A DNA stretch of 64,000 nt from Paenibacillus protaetiae (lineage in GTDB: Bacteria; Bacillota; Bacilli; Paenibacillales; Paenibacillaceae). The notes beneath the pieces are model-generated. The model saw nothing but the letters and a program-made list of their open reading frames with translations, was not told the DNA's origin and did no database searches. The DNA lies in contig NZ_CP035492.1 in NCBI RefSeq assembly GCF_004135365.1, forward strand, positions 4,076,501-4,140,500. Direction: 5' to 3'. How positions within the stretch are numbered: position 1 is the first letter of the stretch; each line of letters starts with the position of its first letter. Below, piece by piece: positions 9,358 through 17,399 of this stretch. The translations under genes were made by a program, and so were the position numbers.

Positions 9358-9378
9358 AAGTCCTATCCGGTAGGACTT
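9358..9378. repeat. Short inverted repeat after the CDF gene
   Basis: AAGTCCTA and TAGGACTT flank a 5-base loop. There is no T run, so it may be mRNA 3' protection rather than a terminator. The surrounding 300 bases (9343-9641) otherwise hold only the hairpin at 9470 and the leader of the next gene. Confidence 0.45.
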
Positions 9379-9469
9379 TAGACATATATGGCTGGAACGG
9401 TTTCATTTTCCTTTCGTAATACTGGAAAAAAACCAGCCGTGCCAATGTTTTGGCATGGTTTTCCGGCAA

Positions 9470-9502
9470 AAGCGCCTTCCTTCGGGAAGGCGCCTTTTTT
9501 TG
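9470..9502 (+). terminator. Rho-independent terminator
   Basis: GCGCCTTCC - TTCG - GGAAGGCGC followed by seven T. It is the main transcription stop between the CDF gene and the NlpC/P60 gene. Confidence 0.85.
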
Positions 9503-9641
9503 TTCAACGCTCCAGAAACAGGATGAATTGGACCTAGTCTGGCGCCTGGCCATTTAGGCATATAGGTCGATGCTCCTGCCGCTTAAAGCCCCCTACAATA
9601 AGAAGGAACGATCATGGACAAGCATAAAGGAGGCGCATCAA

Positions 9642-10670
9642 TTGCACAAAATGATGAAGCGAAAGGCGATTACGCTTGGACTTGCGGCAACGCTTTTGTT
9701 AAGCACAGCGGCTGCGGCTATTCCGGCGGAGGCGGCATCTCAGACGGCTAAAGTGGTCTATGGAGTTAATTTCCGCACAGCACCATCCTCATCGGCATCC
9801 GTAATCCGCATGCTGAAAAAAGGGGAAACATTAACGATTATTGATAAGGTGAACAGCTCCTGGTATCAGGCTGTTGATCAGAACGGGGCAACAGGCTATC
9901 TGTCCACTTCGTCCCAATATACGGCGATTACGTCCAGCCCGGCTTCTTCTTCCGGGACGACGGCAACGATTAAAAAATCGGTTTCATTCCGGACAGGCCC
10001 TTCCACTTCAAGCTCCGTAATGCGTTATTTGAAGGCGGGCGAGGTGGTACAAGTATTATCGCAGCCGAACAGCTATTGGTACCAAATTGCCGACAGCAGC
10101 GGCAAGACGGGTTATGTAAGCACTCAAGCGCAATACATAACGCTCGGCGGGACGCTTGGAAACAGTTCCGGAAGCGGCAACGGCTCAAGCAGCAGCGGCA
10201 ATGGAAGCAGCGGCGGCAGCGCGACCGCAAGCGCCAAAGCGGAAGCGGTCATTGCGGCTGGCATGAAATATTTGGGTACGCCTTATGAATACGGTTCGAG
10301 CCGGAGCAATACGGCGACATTTGACTGCTCCGATTTTGTGCGGCAGTCGTTTATCGACGCGCTTGGCCTTACGCTGCCTGCCGATTCGGCATCCCAAGGC
10401 GCTTATGTGAAAAGCAAAGGCCACGCCGTAACGGACTGGCATCAGCTGAAACGCGGCGACCTGATGTTTTTTGGCGATTACAAAGGCACAAGCAAATCGA
10501 GTTACGCGAACGTCAATAAAGCGACGGCCAAAGTGTCGCATGACGGCATCTATTTGGGAGACGGCAAAATACTGCATACGTATTCCGTCGAAAGCGGCGG
10601 CGTTACGATTAGCAGCATCGCCGGAACCCATTGGGAATACCGCTTCCTGTACGGCGGAAGCCCTTTGTAA
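9642..10670 (+). CDS. Secreted NlpC/P60 peptidoglycan endopeptidase with two SH3b domains
   Basis: 342 residues. Signal peptide at residues 1-31 (MHKMMKRKA, hydrophobic core, cleavage after AEA). Two bacterial SH3 domains follow (about 35-95 and 105-165; each has a NFRTAPS or SFRTGPS strand), then a Ser/Gly-rich linker and an NlpC/P60 domain from about 205. The catalytic Cys is in FDCSDFVRQ (residue 229) and the His in VSHDGIYLG (about 300). It would cut D-glutamyl to diamino acid links in cell-wall stem peptides. The TTG at 9642 is preferred over the ATG pair at 9651 because AAAGGAGG ends 8 bases before it. Confidence 0.9.
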   Translation: MHKMMKRKAITLGLAATLLLSTAAAAIPAEAASQTAKVVYGVNFRTAPSSSASVIRMLKKGETLTIIDKVNSSWYQAVDQNGATGYLSTSSQYTAITSSPASSSGTTATIKKSVSFRTGPSTSSSVMRYLKAGEVVQVLSQPNSYWYQIADSSGKTGYVSTQAQYITLGGTLGNSSGSGNGSSSSGNGSSGGSATASAKAEAVIAAGMKYLGTPYEYGSSRSNTATFDCSDFVRQSFIDALGLTLPADSASQGAYVKSKGHAVTDWHQLKRGDLMFFGDYKGTSKSSYANVNKATAKVSHDGIYLGDGKILHTYSVESGGVTISSIAGTHWEYRFLYGGSPL

Positions 10671-10689
10671 ACCTGCGCTAACGATTAAT

Positions 10690-10722
10690 AAACCTCCAGG
10701 CTTGTAAAGCCTGGAGGTTTAT
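10690..10722. terminator. Convergent terminator
   Basis: AAACCTCCAGGCTT pairs with AAGCCTGGAGGTTT; the A and T tracts on either side let it serve both the NlpC/P60 gene and the glycosyltransferase gene arriving from the other strand. Confidence 0.75.
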
Positions 10723-10761
10723 TAATTATGCTTTGATTATGCGCAGCCCAATAAAAAACCG

Positions 10762-11883
10762 TCACTGCATAAATTGCAGGACGGCTTTCGTGCAGCCCAG
10801 CGGATCGTAATACTGGTTGCGTTTGGCAAGCATCCGGCGGCGGAATTGCTCGGCTTCTTCCGGATTCATAATTCTTGCAAACCATTTGGAAGCGGTTGCT
10901 TTGGAATCGAGCACTTCGCCAAATCCGTGGCGGACAAAAAACTGGCAGTTTTCTTCCTCCTGGCCAGGAATCGGATGGTAAAACAGCATCGGAATGCCTT
11001 TGGTCATCCCTTCCGTACAGGTCATGCCGCCCGGCTTCGTAATGAGAATATCTGCGATATCCATCAGCTTGCTGATCTCCCGCGTAAACCCGATAATCCG
11101 AACGTTCTCATGCTGGTAAGCGGGATTGGCGAGCATGCTTTCCCGGGCTTTCTCATTGGAACCGACACAATAAATAAACTGGATGCCGTCACGCCATTTG
11201 GACATGTACTCCAGCATCTCATCATCTTCGTCCATCAGCCCCCAGCCGCCGCCCATAACGAGCACGGTGGGCATATCCTTTAAGCCAAAATGCTTCAAAG
11301 CCTCCTGCTTGTTGCCCGTACTCCAAAACTCCGGATGAACGGGAATGCCGGTCACTTCGATGCGGGAAGCGGGAACGCCGCGCTCCTGAAGCTTCTTCTG
11401 GACTATAGGGGTGGACACCAAATATTTGTCCACTTCCTGATTGATCCACGCGCCATGCGCATCATAATCGGTAATCACGGTATACAGCGGCGTATTTTCC
11501 ATGCCAAGCCGCTTCAGTCTGCCGACCACCGCATTTGGTACGGGATGGGTGCAGATAATAAGGTCAGGCCTTAATTGATCAATGACCTGGGAAGTATGGG
11601 TATAGAACATTCGGTGAAGCGCAAGCTGCGTAAACCGATTGAGCGATTTTTCATAGTTGCTGCGGTACATGAGCCCAACCATTTTAGGCTGTTTGCTGAC
11701 CGTTTTGCGATAGGCGGATACGATTAACGGACCTATCCTTGGGTTAAGAAAATTACCAAGCTCAAATACGCGGGTCGTTACGCCGGGATGAAGTTGGCGA
11801 AGACTGGCTGCAAGGGCATAAGCTGCTTGGGTATGTCCAGATCCGAAACCTTCGGAGAGCAGCAGTACTCTTTTTTTACGCAT
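10762..11883 (-). CDS. MGDG-synthase-type glycosyltransferase (UgtP-like)
   Basis: 373 residues, close to UgtP. The N-terminus LLLSEGFGSGHTQAA is the acceptor-side motif of this GT28 group, and the C-terminal half has the nucleotide-sugar site ITKPGGMTCTEGMTKGIP followed by PGQEEENCQFF. These enzymes add hexose to diacylglycerol to make glycolipids, including the lipoteichoic acid anchor, at the inner membrane face. Start: the ATG six bases after AGGTG was chosen; the GTG three codons upstream overlaps the ribosome site. It is a single gene, convergent with the wall hydrolase. Confidence 0.87.
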   Translation of the reverse strand: MRKKRVLLLSEGFGSGHTQAAYALAASLRQLHPGVTTRVFELGNFLNPRIGPLIVSAYRKTVSKQPKMVGLMYRSNYEKSLNRFTQLALHRMFYTHTSQVIDQLRPDLIICTHPVPNAVVGRLKRLGMENTPLYTVITDYDAHGAWINQEVDKYLVSTPIVQKKLQERGVPASRIEVTGIPVHPEFWSTGNKQEALKHFGLKDMPTVLVMGGGWGLMDEDDEMLEYMSKWRDGIQFIYCVGSNEKARESMLANPAYQHENVRIIGFTREISKLMDIADILITKPGGMTCTEGMTKGIPMLFYHPIPGQEEENCQFFVRHGFGEVLDSKATASKWFARIMNPEEAEQFRRRMLAKRNQYYDPLGCTKAVLQFMQ

Positions 11884-12102
11884 AAAAATCACCTACTTTT
11901 TCTTATCGCATCCATAAAGAAAATCCCGGTACTTCGATTTTGCAGATGTGCGGGTGCTTTCAATCATATCTCATTCCATCTTACTTCTCCGGTGAAGTGA
12001 ATACAAGCTTTTATAAACAACGAACCTCTCCGGTGTTGGTTAATGAACGCAAAAAGATGATAGAATACAAATGATATGACGGTTTATAAAGGAGAGGACG
12101 GC

Positions 12103-12516
12103 ATGGTTAGCGGGAATTATGCGGAAGGAAATATCGTAACTGCAGCGGTTCGCACCGGTACATACATCGGAGAAATCACGGAGTTTTACGGGCCGCGGGC
12201 AGTCGTGAAGGTGCTTGCTGTGCTGAAGCATCCGGAGCAGGGGGACCTGCATCATCCGTACAGCCCCGACGTAGCGATTTTCCATGAGCGGCGGGCGCTG
12301 GCTTACACGGAAAAAACGACGGTGCTGCAGCGTGATTTGGCTCCCTATGACGGGCCGGTGCCGGATTATAAAACGTCGCTGGCGAAGGCGCTCGACGAGC
12401 AGCTCGCTGCGCTGCAGGAGCAGGCCGCCGGCGGGGATGCGGAGCTGGCGCGCTGGGCGGAAAAAAGCTTGGAGCAGCTTCTGACGCTGCGTTCCGATTA
12501 TAAACTGGACCGTTGA
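12103..12516 (+). CDS. kapB: Kinase-associated protein B (KapB)
   Basis: 137 residues. The family core is clear: VRTGTYIGEITEF, VKVLAVLKHPEQGDLHHPY, then FHERRAL and VPDYKTSL. In B. subtilis KapB is a lipoprotein-named accessory protein needed for KinB signalling into the sporulation phosphorelay. No lipobox is seen here, as in most homologues. The ATG at 12103 has GGAGAGG 6 bases upstream, while the ATG at 12076 has none. Its stop codon overlaps the -35 of the next promoter. Confidence 0.85.
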   Translation: MVSGNYAEGNIVTAAVRTGTYIGEITEFYGPRAVVKVLAVLKHPEQGDLHHPYSPDVAIFHERRALAYTEKTTVLQRDLAPYDGPVPDYKTSLAKALDEQLAALQEQAAGGDAELARWAEKSLEQLLTLRSDYKLDR

Positions 12517-12541
12517 AATAAGGAGGGTCCGGTGTTATACT
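12513..12541 (+). promoter_or_regulatory. Promoter of the TetR gene
   Basis: TTGAAA, 17 bases, TATACT. Transcription should start near 12548, just before the operator at 12556-12580. The -35 overlaps the end of kapB. Confidence 0.6.
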
Positions 12542-12555
12542 GGCGTTACGACTAA

Positions 12556-12580
12556 ATGACCGGATTGGATTTTTGGTCAT
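12556..12580. promoter_or_regulatory. TetR autoregulatory operator (copy 1)
   Basis: ATGACC and GGTCAT arms separated by 13 bases. The same arms with exactly the same spacing recur at 13252-13276 before the target gene. This copy lies downstream of the predicted start of transcription, where bound repressor would block elongation. Confidence 0.65.
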
Positions 12581-12600
12581 TTTATTATGGGGGAGGGCAT

Positions 12601-13191
12601 ATGCAGGAAAGCGGTGCGATTGATCGCAAGGCGCAAATTATTGAAGCGGCCAGCCGGTCCTTCGAGATGTTTGGCTATAAGGCGACTACAATGGAACAGG
12701 TAGCCAAAATCGCAGGTGTGGGCAAAGGAACGATCTACACTTTTTTTGCGACAAAAGAAGAACTGTTCGGTGCGATCATTGATACGCTGAAGCGTGAGCT
12801 GCGGCAAGTGGCGGAAAGCTCCATTGATCATGACCGGCCGTTTTTCGATAATTTGGCGAATGTGCTGGACGGTGTGCTGCAATACCGCGACCAGCATGCC
12901 TTATTCGTGAAGCTGTCGCAGGAAGTGCGGGAGATCGGGACGCCAATGGCGAAGGAAGGGCTCCGGACGCTGGAGCTTGGAATTGTGGATTACATTGAAA
13001 AGGAAGTTAAAGCAGCTGCGGACAAATCGGAAATTGCAGCGGGCAACACGCTTATGACGGCCTACGCCATGTTGAAGCTGTTTTTGGCTTTGTCTACAGA
13101 CTGGAACGAACGTTATGAGCCGCTGACGCGAGAGCAAATCACCGATTATTTCTCGCAGCTGTTTCGAAGAGGGCTGGACGCCGCAAGGTAG
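12601..13191 (+). CDS. TetR/AcrR-family repressor of the YhgE gene
   Basis: 196 residues. The N-terminal helix-turn-helix is typical: AASRSFEMFGYKATTMEQVAK then GVGKGTIYTFFATKEELF. The C-terminal two thirds is a variable helical ligand-binding domain. The ATG at 12601 is preceded by GGGGGAGGG. It sits directly upstream of a YhgE-type membrane protein and both genes carry the same 25-base operator, so local autoregulated repression is the natural reading. The inducer is unknown; in relatives this pair responds to membrane or toxic-compound stress. Confidence 0.9.
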   Translation: MQESGAIDRKAQIIEAASRSFEMFGYKATTMEQVAKIAGVGKGTIYTFFATKEELFGAIIDTLKRELRQVAESSIDHDRPFFDNLANVLDGVLQYRDQHALFVKLSQEVREIGTPMAKEGLRTLELGIVDYIEKEVKAAADKSEIAAGNTLMTAYAMLKLFLALSTDWNERYEPLTREQITDYFSQLFRRGLDAAR

Positions 13192-13205
13192 CGGCAAAAG
13201 TGCCC

Positions 13206-13243
13206 GGCCAAGCCGTTGTTGCTGACGGCTGGCCATTTATTTT
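13206..13243 (+). terminator. Weak terminator-like hairpin
   Basis: GGCCAAGCCGT pairs with ACGGCTGGCC, followed by a mixed ATTTATTTT tail. It probably reduces read-through from the repressor into the yhgE-like gene. Confidence 0.45.
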
Positions 13244-13251
13244 GGACTGGA

Positions 13252-13276
13252 ATGACCAAATGAGTAATTTGGTCAT
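13252..13276. promoter_or_regulatory. TetR operator (copy 2) over the YhgE promoter
   Basis: ATGACCAAAT and ATTTGGTCAT arms around a central GAGTA give a nearly complete palindrome, with the same arm sequence and 13-base arm spacing as copy 1. A possible -10 TATAGT begins at its right edge (13276), so binding would mask the promoter. Confidence 0.65.
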
Positions 13277-13310
13277 ATAGTACGGAGGATAGAGAGAAGG
13301 AGGACTTTGG

Positions 13311-15428
13311 ATGGGAAGATCATTTGCAAATGAAATGATGAACATTATTAAAAACAAAAAGCTGCTGATTTCATTTATCGGCATCTTGCTCATACCGATT
13401 ATGTACAGCGGCATGCTGATCGGCGCTTTTTGGGATCCGTACGGACAATTAAGCAAGCTGCCTGTTGCGGTTGTTAATGAAGATACGGGCGCAAGCCTTG
13501 AAGGCAAAACGATTGCGGCCGGCAATGATTTTGTAAACGAACTGAAGCAAAATGATGAGTTCAAATGGGATTTTGTAAGCAAGGAAGCGGCGGAGAGCGG
13601 GCTGCGCGACGGCCGTTATTATTTGGCGGTGGAAATCCCCGCCGATTTCTCGAAGCGAGCGGCAACTTTGCTGGACAGCAATCCGCAGCCGGCTTCGCTT
13701 GTTTATGTCAAAAATGAAGGAGCTAACTACTTGGCCGGCAAAATCGGAGATTCCGCCATTGAAAAGCTGAAATCCGAAGTTTCTGCAAAAATGACCAAAA
13801 CGTATGCCGAATCGGTGTTTGAATCCATCAGCCAAGTGTCGGACGGCTTCCAGGAGGCAAGCGACGGCGCGTCGCAGCTTCATGACGGAGCGGAAAAAAC
13901 AAAAGAAGGCGCCAATTTGCTGCAAAGCAATATTGCAAAGCTGGCAGACGGGTCTCTGCAACTGGAGGATGGCGTCTCCAAGCTGCAAACGGGCGCATCG
14001 CAGCTTGCTTCCGGCGCAAGCCGCTTGTCCGACGGCGCAGGAGCGCTTGCGGACGGCTTGAAGCAGCTGGATGGCGCAGCCGCCCAGCTGCACAGCGGCG
14101 CGGCCGACGCCGCGAAAGCCGGCGGGCAGCTTGCCGCCGGCCTCAGCTCGGCCCAGCAAGGCGAAGCCGAGCTGGCAAGCCAAGCGGCAGCGCTCGCTGA
14201 CGCGCTGGCCGCTGCAGCAGCGGCTGCCGGGCCGGACGGCGGGGCAGCCGGCAGCACGAGCACGCCGGCGGCGGACGGCGGGCAGCCTGCCGCCGGAGGC
14301 AGCGCAGCTGCGGAGCAAGCCGCGCAGCTGCAGCAGCTGGCGGCTTCCGCCCGCGCACTTGCGGCGGGCGCCAGCCAGCTTGCAGACGGCGGCGGCAAGC
14401 TGGCCGCCGGAGGCGACGCGCTGCAGCAAGGCCAGGCTAAGCTGCAGCAAGGGCTGGAACAGCTGTCTGCGCAGCTGTCGAAAGCAGCGGGCAGCAGCGC
14501 GCAGCTGGCGCAAGGAGCCGCCGAGCTGGCCAGCGGCGCTTCGCAAGTGAACAGCGGCGCGTCTGCGGCGAAGCATGGCGCGGCTGATTTGGCCGACGGG
14601 TCCGTCAAGCTGGCGGACGGGTCGGGACAGCTGGCTACCGGCGCCGGCGCGCTGGCGGACGGCTCGTCGGAGCTGTCCGAGAAGCTGGGCGATGCCGCGC
14701 ATGATTCCAGCAAAGTGAACGGAACCGACAAGCTGTACGATATGTTTGCATCTCCAGTGGATGTTACGGAACAGAAGCTGACTGAGGTGCCGAACTACGG
14801 TACCGGATTTTCTCCTTATTTTATGGCTCTTGGCTTATTTGTCGGCGCGCTGCTTTCCACCGTTGTGCTGCCGCTCCGCAATCCGGCGGCGGCGCCGCGG
14901 TCCGGCCTCAGCTGGTATACCGGCAAAACCGGCATGGTTGTGGTCGTGGCCGTGCTTCAGGCGCTTATTGCCGATATGATCATGCTGTACGGCTTGAAGC
15001 TTCATGTGCAAAACACCGGCTTGTTTATTGCGTTTAGCGTTGTATCCAGCTTTACGTTTATGATGATTATTCAGTTCCTTGTTACAGTGATGGATAATCC
15101 CGGCCGGTTTCTCGGTGTTATTTTGCTTATTTTGCAGCTGACAGGCAGCGCAGGGACGTATCCGAAGGAGCTGCTGCCGGAATGGCTGCAGAAGGTCGGG
15201 GAGTTTTTGCCGATGACCTATGCGATCCGCGGCTACCGCGAAATTATTTCCGGCGGCGATTTAAGCCGCGCGCGTGTCCAGATGTGGACGGTGCTGCTGT
15301 TTGCCATTCCGTTTATGGCGATGCTGCTCATCTATTTTGTGCTTGTATTCCGCAAAAAATATGCGGACAGCAGCCATGGTGGCAATGGCGGCGGACCGGC
15401 GCTTCCGGCCGCCGGTGCGGAAGCCTAA
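13311..15428 (+). CDS. yhgE: YhgE/Pip-family membrane protein
   Basis: 705 residues. One membrane helix near residues 18-38, then an extracytoplasmic domain starting SKLPVAVVNEDTGAS (YhgE/Pip N-terminal signature). A very long Ala/Gly/Gln-rich region (about 190-470) follows, built of repeats of about 11 residues of the form L-A-x-G-A-x-x-L-x-x-G, and then a five- to six-helix ABC-2-permease-like C-terminal part. The family includes the lactococcal phage infection protein Pip. The molecular function is unsettled; roles in export or envelope stress are proposed. A low-complexity Pro/Gly patch interrupts the repeats near residues 305-325. AGGAGG lies 8 bases before the ATG. Downstream of and controlled by the TetR gene. 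Confidence 0.88.
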   Translation: MGRSFANEMMNIIKNKKLLISFIGILLIPIMYSGMLIGAFWDPYGQLSKLPVAVVNEDTGASLEGKTIAAGNDFVNELKQNDEFKWDFVSKEAAESGLRDGRYYLAVEIPADFSKRAATLLDSNPQPASLVYVKNEGANYLAGKIGDSAIEKLKSEVSAKMTKTYAESVFESISQVSDGFQEASDGASQLHDGAEKTKEGANLLQSNIAKLADGSLQLEDGVSKLQTGASQLASGASRLSDGAGALADGLKQLDGAAAQLHSGAADAAKAGGQLAAGLSSAQQGEAELASQAAALADALAAAAAAAGPDGGAAGSTSTPAADGGQPAAGGSAAAEQAAQLQQLAASARALAAGASQLADGGGKLAAGGDALQQGQAKLQQGLEQLSAQLSKAAGSSAQLAQGAAELASGASQVNSGASAAKHGAADLADGSVKLADGSGQLATGAGALADGSSELSEKLGDAAHDSSKVNGTDKLYDMFASPVDVTEQKLTEVPNYGTGFSPYFMALGLFVGALLSTVVLPLRNPAAAPRSGLSWYTGKTGMVVVVAVLQALIADMIMLYGLKLHVQNTGLFIAFSVVSSFTFMMIIQFLVTVMDNPGRFLGVILLILQLTGSAGTYPKELLPEWLQKVGEFLPMTYAIRGYREIISGGDLSRARVQMWTVLLFAIPFMAMLLIYFVLVFRKKYADSSHGGNGGGPALPAAGAEA

Positions 15429-15462
15429 CGGCTTATAACCAATAGAATAGTCCCCTTGTTAC

Positions 15463-15504
15463 AACAAAAAGCTGGCCTCAGTGATGTGAGGCCAGCTTTT
15501 GTTG
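15463..15504. terminator. Convergent terminator
   Basis: CAACAAAAAGCTGGCCTCA is matched by TGAGGCCAGCTTTTGTTG. It serves the YhgE gene and the convergent GDSL hydrolase gene. Confidence 0.85.
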
Positions 15505-15556
15505 TTGTGCTTCTGGGTATGAAATTAGAAAGGTTGGTATGATAACAGGTGACGGA

Positions 15557-16915
15557 TTATGAATTGATGAAAGCCGCCTGCAGCGTGCTGCGGTATACCG
15601 TTTGCAGCCCGAGGCCTTCGGATAAAGCGGCCAGCGGCAAATAAGTTTTGCTTTCTTTTCCAATGGTGCGCAAGTATGGCGCCGGAGCGTTAAGGGTTGT
15701 TGCTTTGCCGTTTACGAGCACCGTTGAGGAACCGATCTTGAACTCGACTTCGTTACCGTTTAATTGGACGGTAGCGGTCTGATTGGCATTATTCCAGTCC
15801 AGCTTGGCTCCGAGGGCGTCCGTAATGTCGCGCATCGCAACAAAGGTGCGGTTTTCCTTTAAGTCCGGCGGATATGGCGTAATCAGCTGTTTCCCGTTGA
15901 CGACCACGGCAATCGGGGCTTGCGCGGATTGCGGCGACAACGTCCGGTAATCGCCCCATATTGCGTTGGCAAATGCTTTGCCCATTGCATCATAACCCGC
16001 CTGGGTCGGATGAATGTCTTTAGCGGCAATGGAGGTGTACTGCAGCTCATGCCCTTCAAAAGCTGCAGCGACCGGCACAACCGAAACGTTGTATCCGTTC
16101 TGCTGCAGGCCGGCTGTAACGGAATCGAGGGCTTCTCTCAGCTCTTTGGCTGCTCCAAGCAGAAACTGGCGTGCATCTTCCGGGAATAAAGCAACCGTCG
16201 TATTGCCGATTTGAACCGGTGCCGGAACCGGCAAATATTGATCGGCAATTTCGATTTTGGCATCCGGGTTCAGTTTTGTTATGCTGGCCAGCGCGCGCGC
16301 AAGCTGCGTTTTGTAATCTTCCAGCCCGGCCGCCAGCGTTGCGGCTGCCTGCTCGTCATGGCCGCCGCCGTTTTGCAGCGATTCCATAATCGGCAGAAAG
16401 TCATTGCCTCCGATAGTCAAGACGACGAGCTGGGCGGTTTTTAAAGCTTCCCCGAGCTGGGCTGTGCTTGCAGCGATTTGCTGCGCCCGCGGGTCGGACA
16501 GCTTGGGCTGAATATCATCCGCTGTAACGGCTGTCCCGTCAGCAGCAGCTTCCAGCTGGTTCGCAAGGCCTTCCGTTTTCAGGCCAAGCAGCGCGTAATT
16601 GGCGTAGCCGGCTCTTAGGCCATGGAATAAAGCCTGCTCATAGACACGCTCTACATATCCGTACGGAACGGACTGTGCCGTAAAGCCATGTTCGTAACCG
16701 GCTGTCACCGAGTCTCCGACAGCAACAATAGAATAAACATTTGCCGTTTTCGTTTCTGTAGCGCTTACACTTTGTAAATCCGTAAGTTCATTTGCTTTTG
16801 CAATATTAATGTTCGGAAATAAGACCAAAGAAGCGAGGATGGAAACGACTGTAAACCAGGCGGGAAGCTTACTGAATTTTTTGTACAATTTGTTCACTTT
16901 TTTGTACAATTTCAT
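15557..16915 (-). CDS. Secreted SGNH/GDSL hydrolase with copper-amine-oxidase-like C-terminal domain
   Basis: 452 residues from the chosen start. A basic N-terminus and hydrophobic stretch (WFTVVSILASLVLFP) form a signal peptide or anchor. The GDSL block is VAVGDSVTAGY, block III is IGGNDFLP and block V is DIHPTQAGY with the catalytic Asp/His. The last 110 residues (NGKQLITPYPPDLKENRTF ... DALGAKLDW) are a Cu_amine_oxidN1 domain, common in Paenibacillus secreted proteins and thought to bind the envelope. It is an esterase or lipase of unknown substrate. The start is uncertain: an ATG 15 bases upstream (16930) is in frame but lacks a ribosome site, whereas AAAGG lies 5 bases before this one. 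Confidence 0.85.
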   Translation of the reverse strand: MKLYKKVNKLYKKFSKLPAWFTVVSILASLVLFPNINIAKANELTDLQSVSATETKTANVYSIVAVGDSVTAGYEHGFTAQSVPYGYVERVYEQALFHGLRAGYANYALLGLKTEGLANQLEAAADGTAVTADDIQPKLSDPRAQQIAASTAQLGEALKTAQLVVLTIGGNDFLPIMESLQNGGGHDEQAAATLAAGLEDYKTQLARALASITKLNPDAKIEIADQYLPVPAPVQIGNTTVALFPEDARQFLLGAAKELREALDSVTAGLQQNGYNVSVVPVAAAFEGHELQYTSIAAKDIHPTQAGYDAMGKAFANAIWGDYRTLSPQSAQAPIAVVVNGKQLITPYPPDLKENRTFVAMRDITDALGAKLDWNNANQTATVQLNGNEVEFKIGSSTVLVNGKATTLNAPAPYLRTIGKESKTYLPLAALSEGLGLQTVYRSTLQAAFINS

Positions 16916-16930
16916 CACAACCTTTGGCAT

Positions 16931-17399
16931 AATTTTTGTCTAAATTTAAAGCTTGAATTGCTGAAACATTAGGATGTATAAGCTTTTTCACCTCGCTTTA
17001 AAGGGTTAAAGGTACACAGCTGAAAAGCGCAAAAGAAGATGTTTATCGGGACCATAAAAAATATTAAATTGCGTCCGTTTTCTTCTTTTGTTAAAATGTT
17101 AAAATAATCACTTGTCTGAGAATGAAACACGGGAAGATAGGAAATGTTCGGAATTGGTCGCTTTTTTCCAATTTGAGGTGCGGGTGATCCAATTTTGTTC
17201 GTTACAGGTAGCGTTAATCGGCTTGCTTGGGAAGCACTTTCTAGTAAGATGTAAAGTTTTCCATACTGCAAGTTTATGATAAAACATGCTGAAAATGAAG
17301 CCTTTGCTTCATATTTATAAGTGGCCTTATTGGTCCGCTTAGCTTTGTTTTTTAGTAAGTTTTTGCCTAAAAATCTTTTGAGAGAAAGGTTGCCATGCA
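16931..17399. other. AT-rich intergenic region upstream of gltB
   Basis: About 470 bases between the divergent GDSL and gltB genes. It contains many short A/T tracts and no gene with a ribosome site. No promoter, operator or riboswitch stands out; a weak TTGCTT-N16-TAAGAT pair near 17222 is possible. The length suggests a regulated or long leader for gltB. Confidence 0.4.

Noticed and set aside
13449-14731. Long minus-strand frames across the yhgE repeats
   Set aside because: They arise from the repetitive GC-rich sequence and give Ser/Ala/Cys-rich nonsense.
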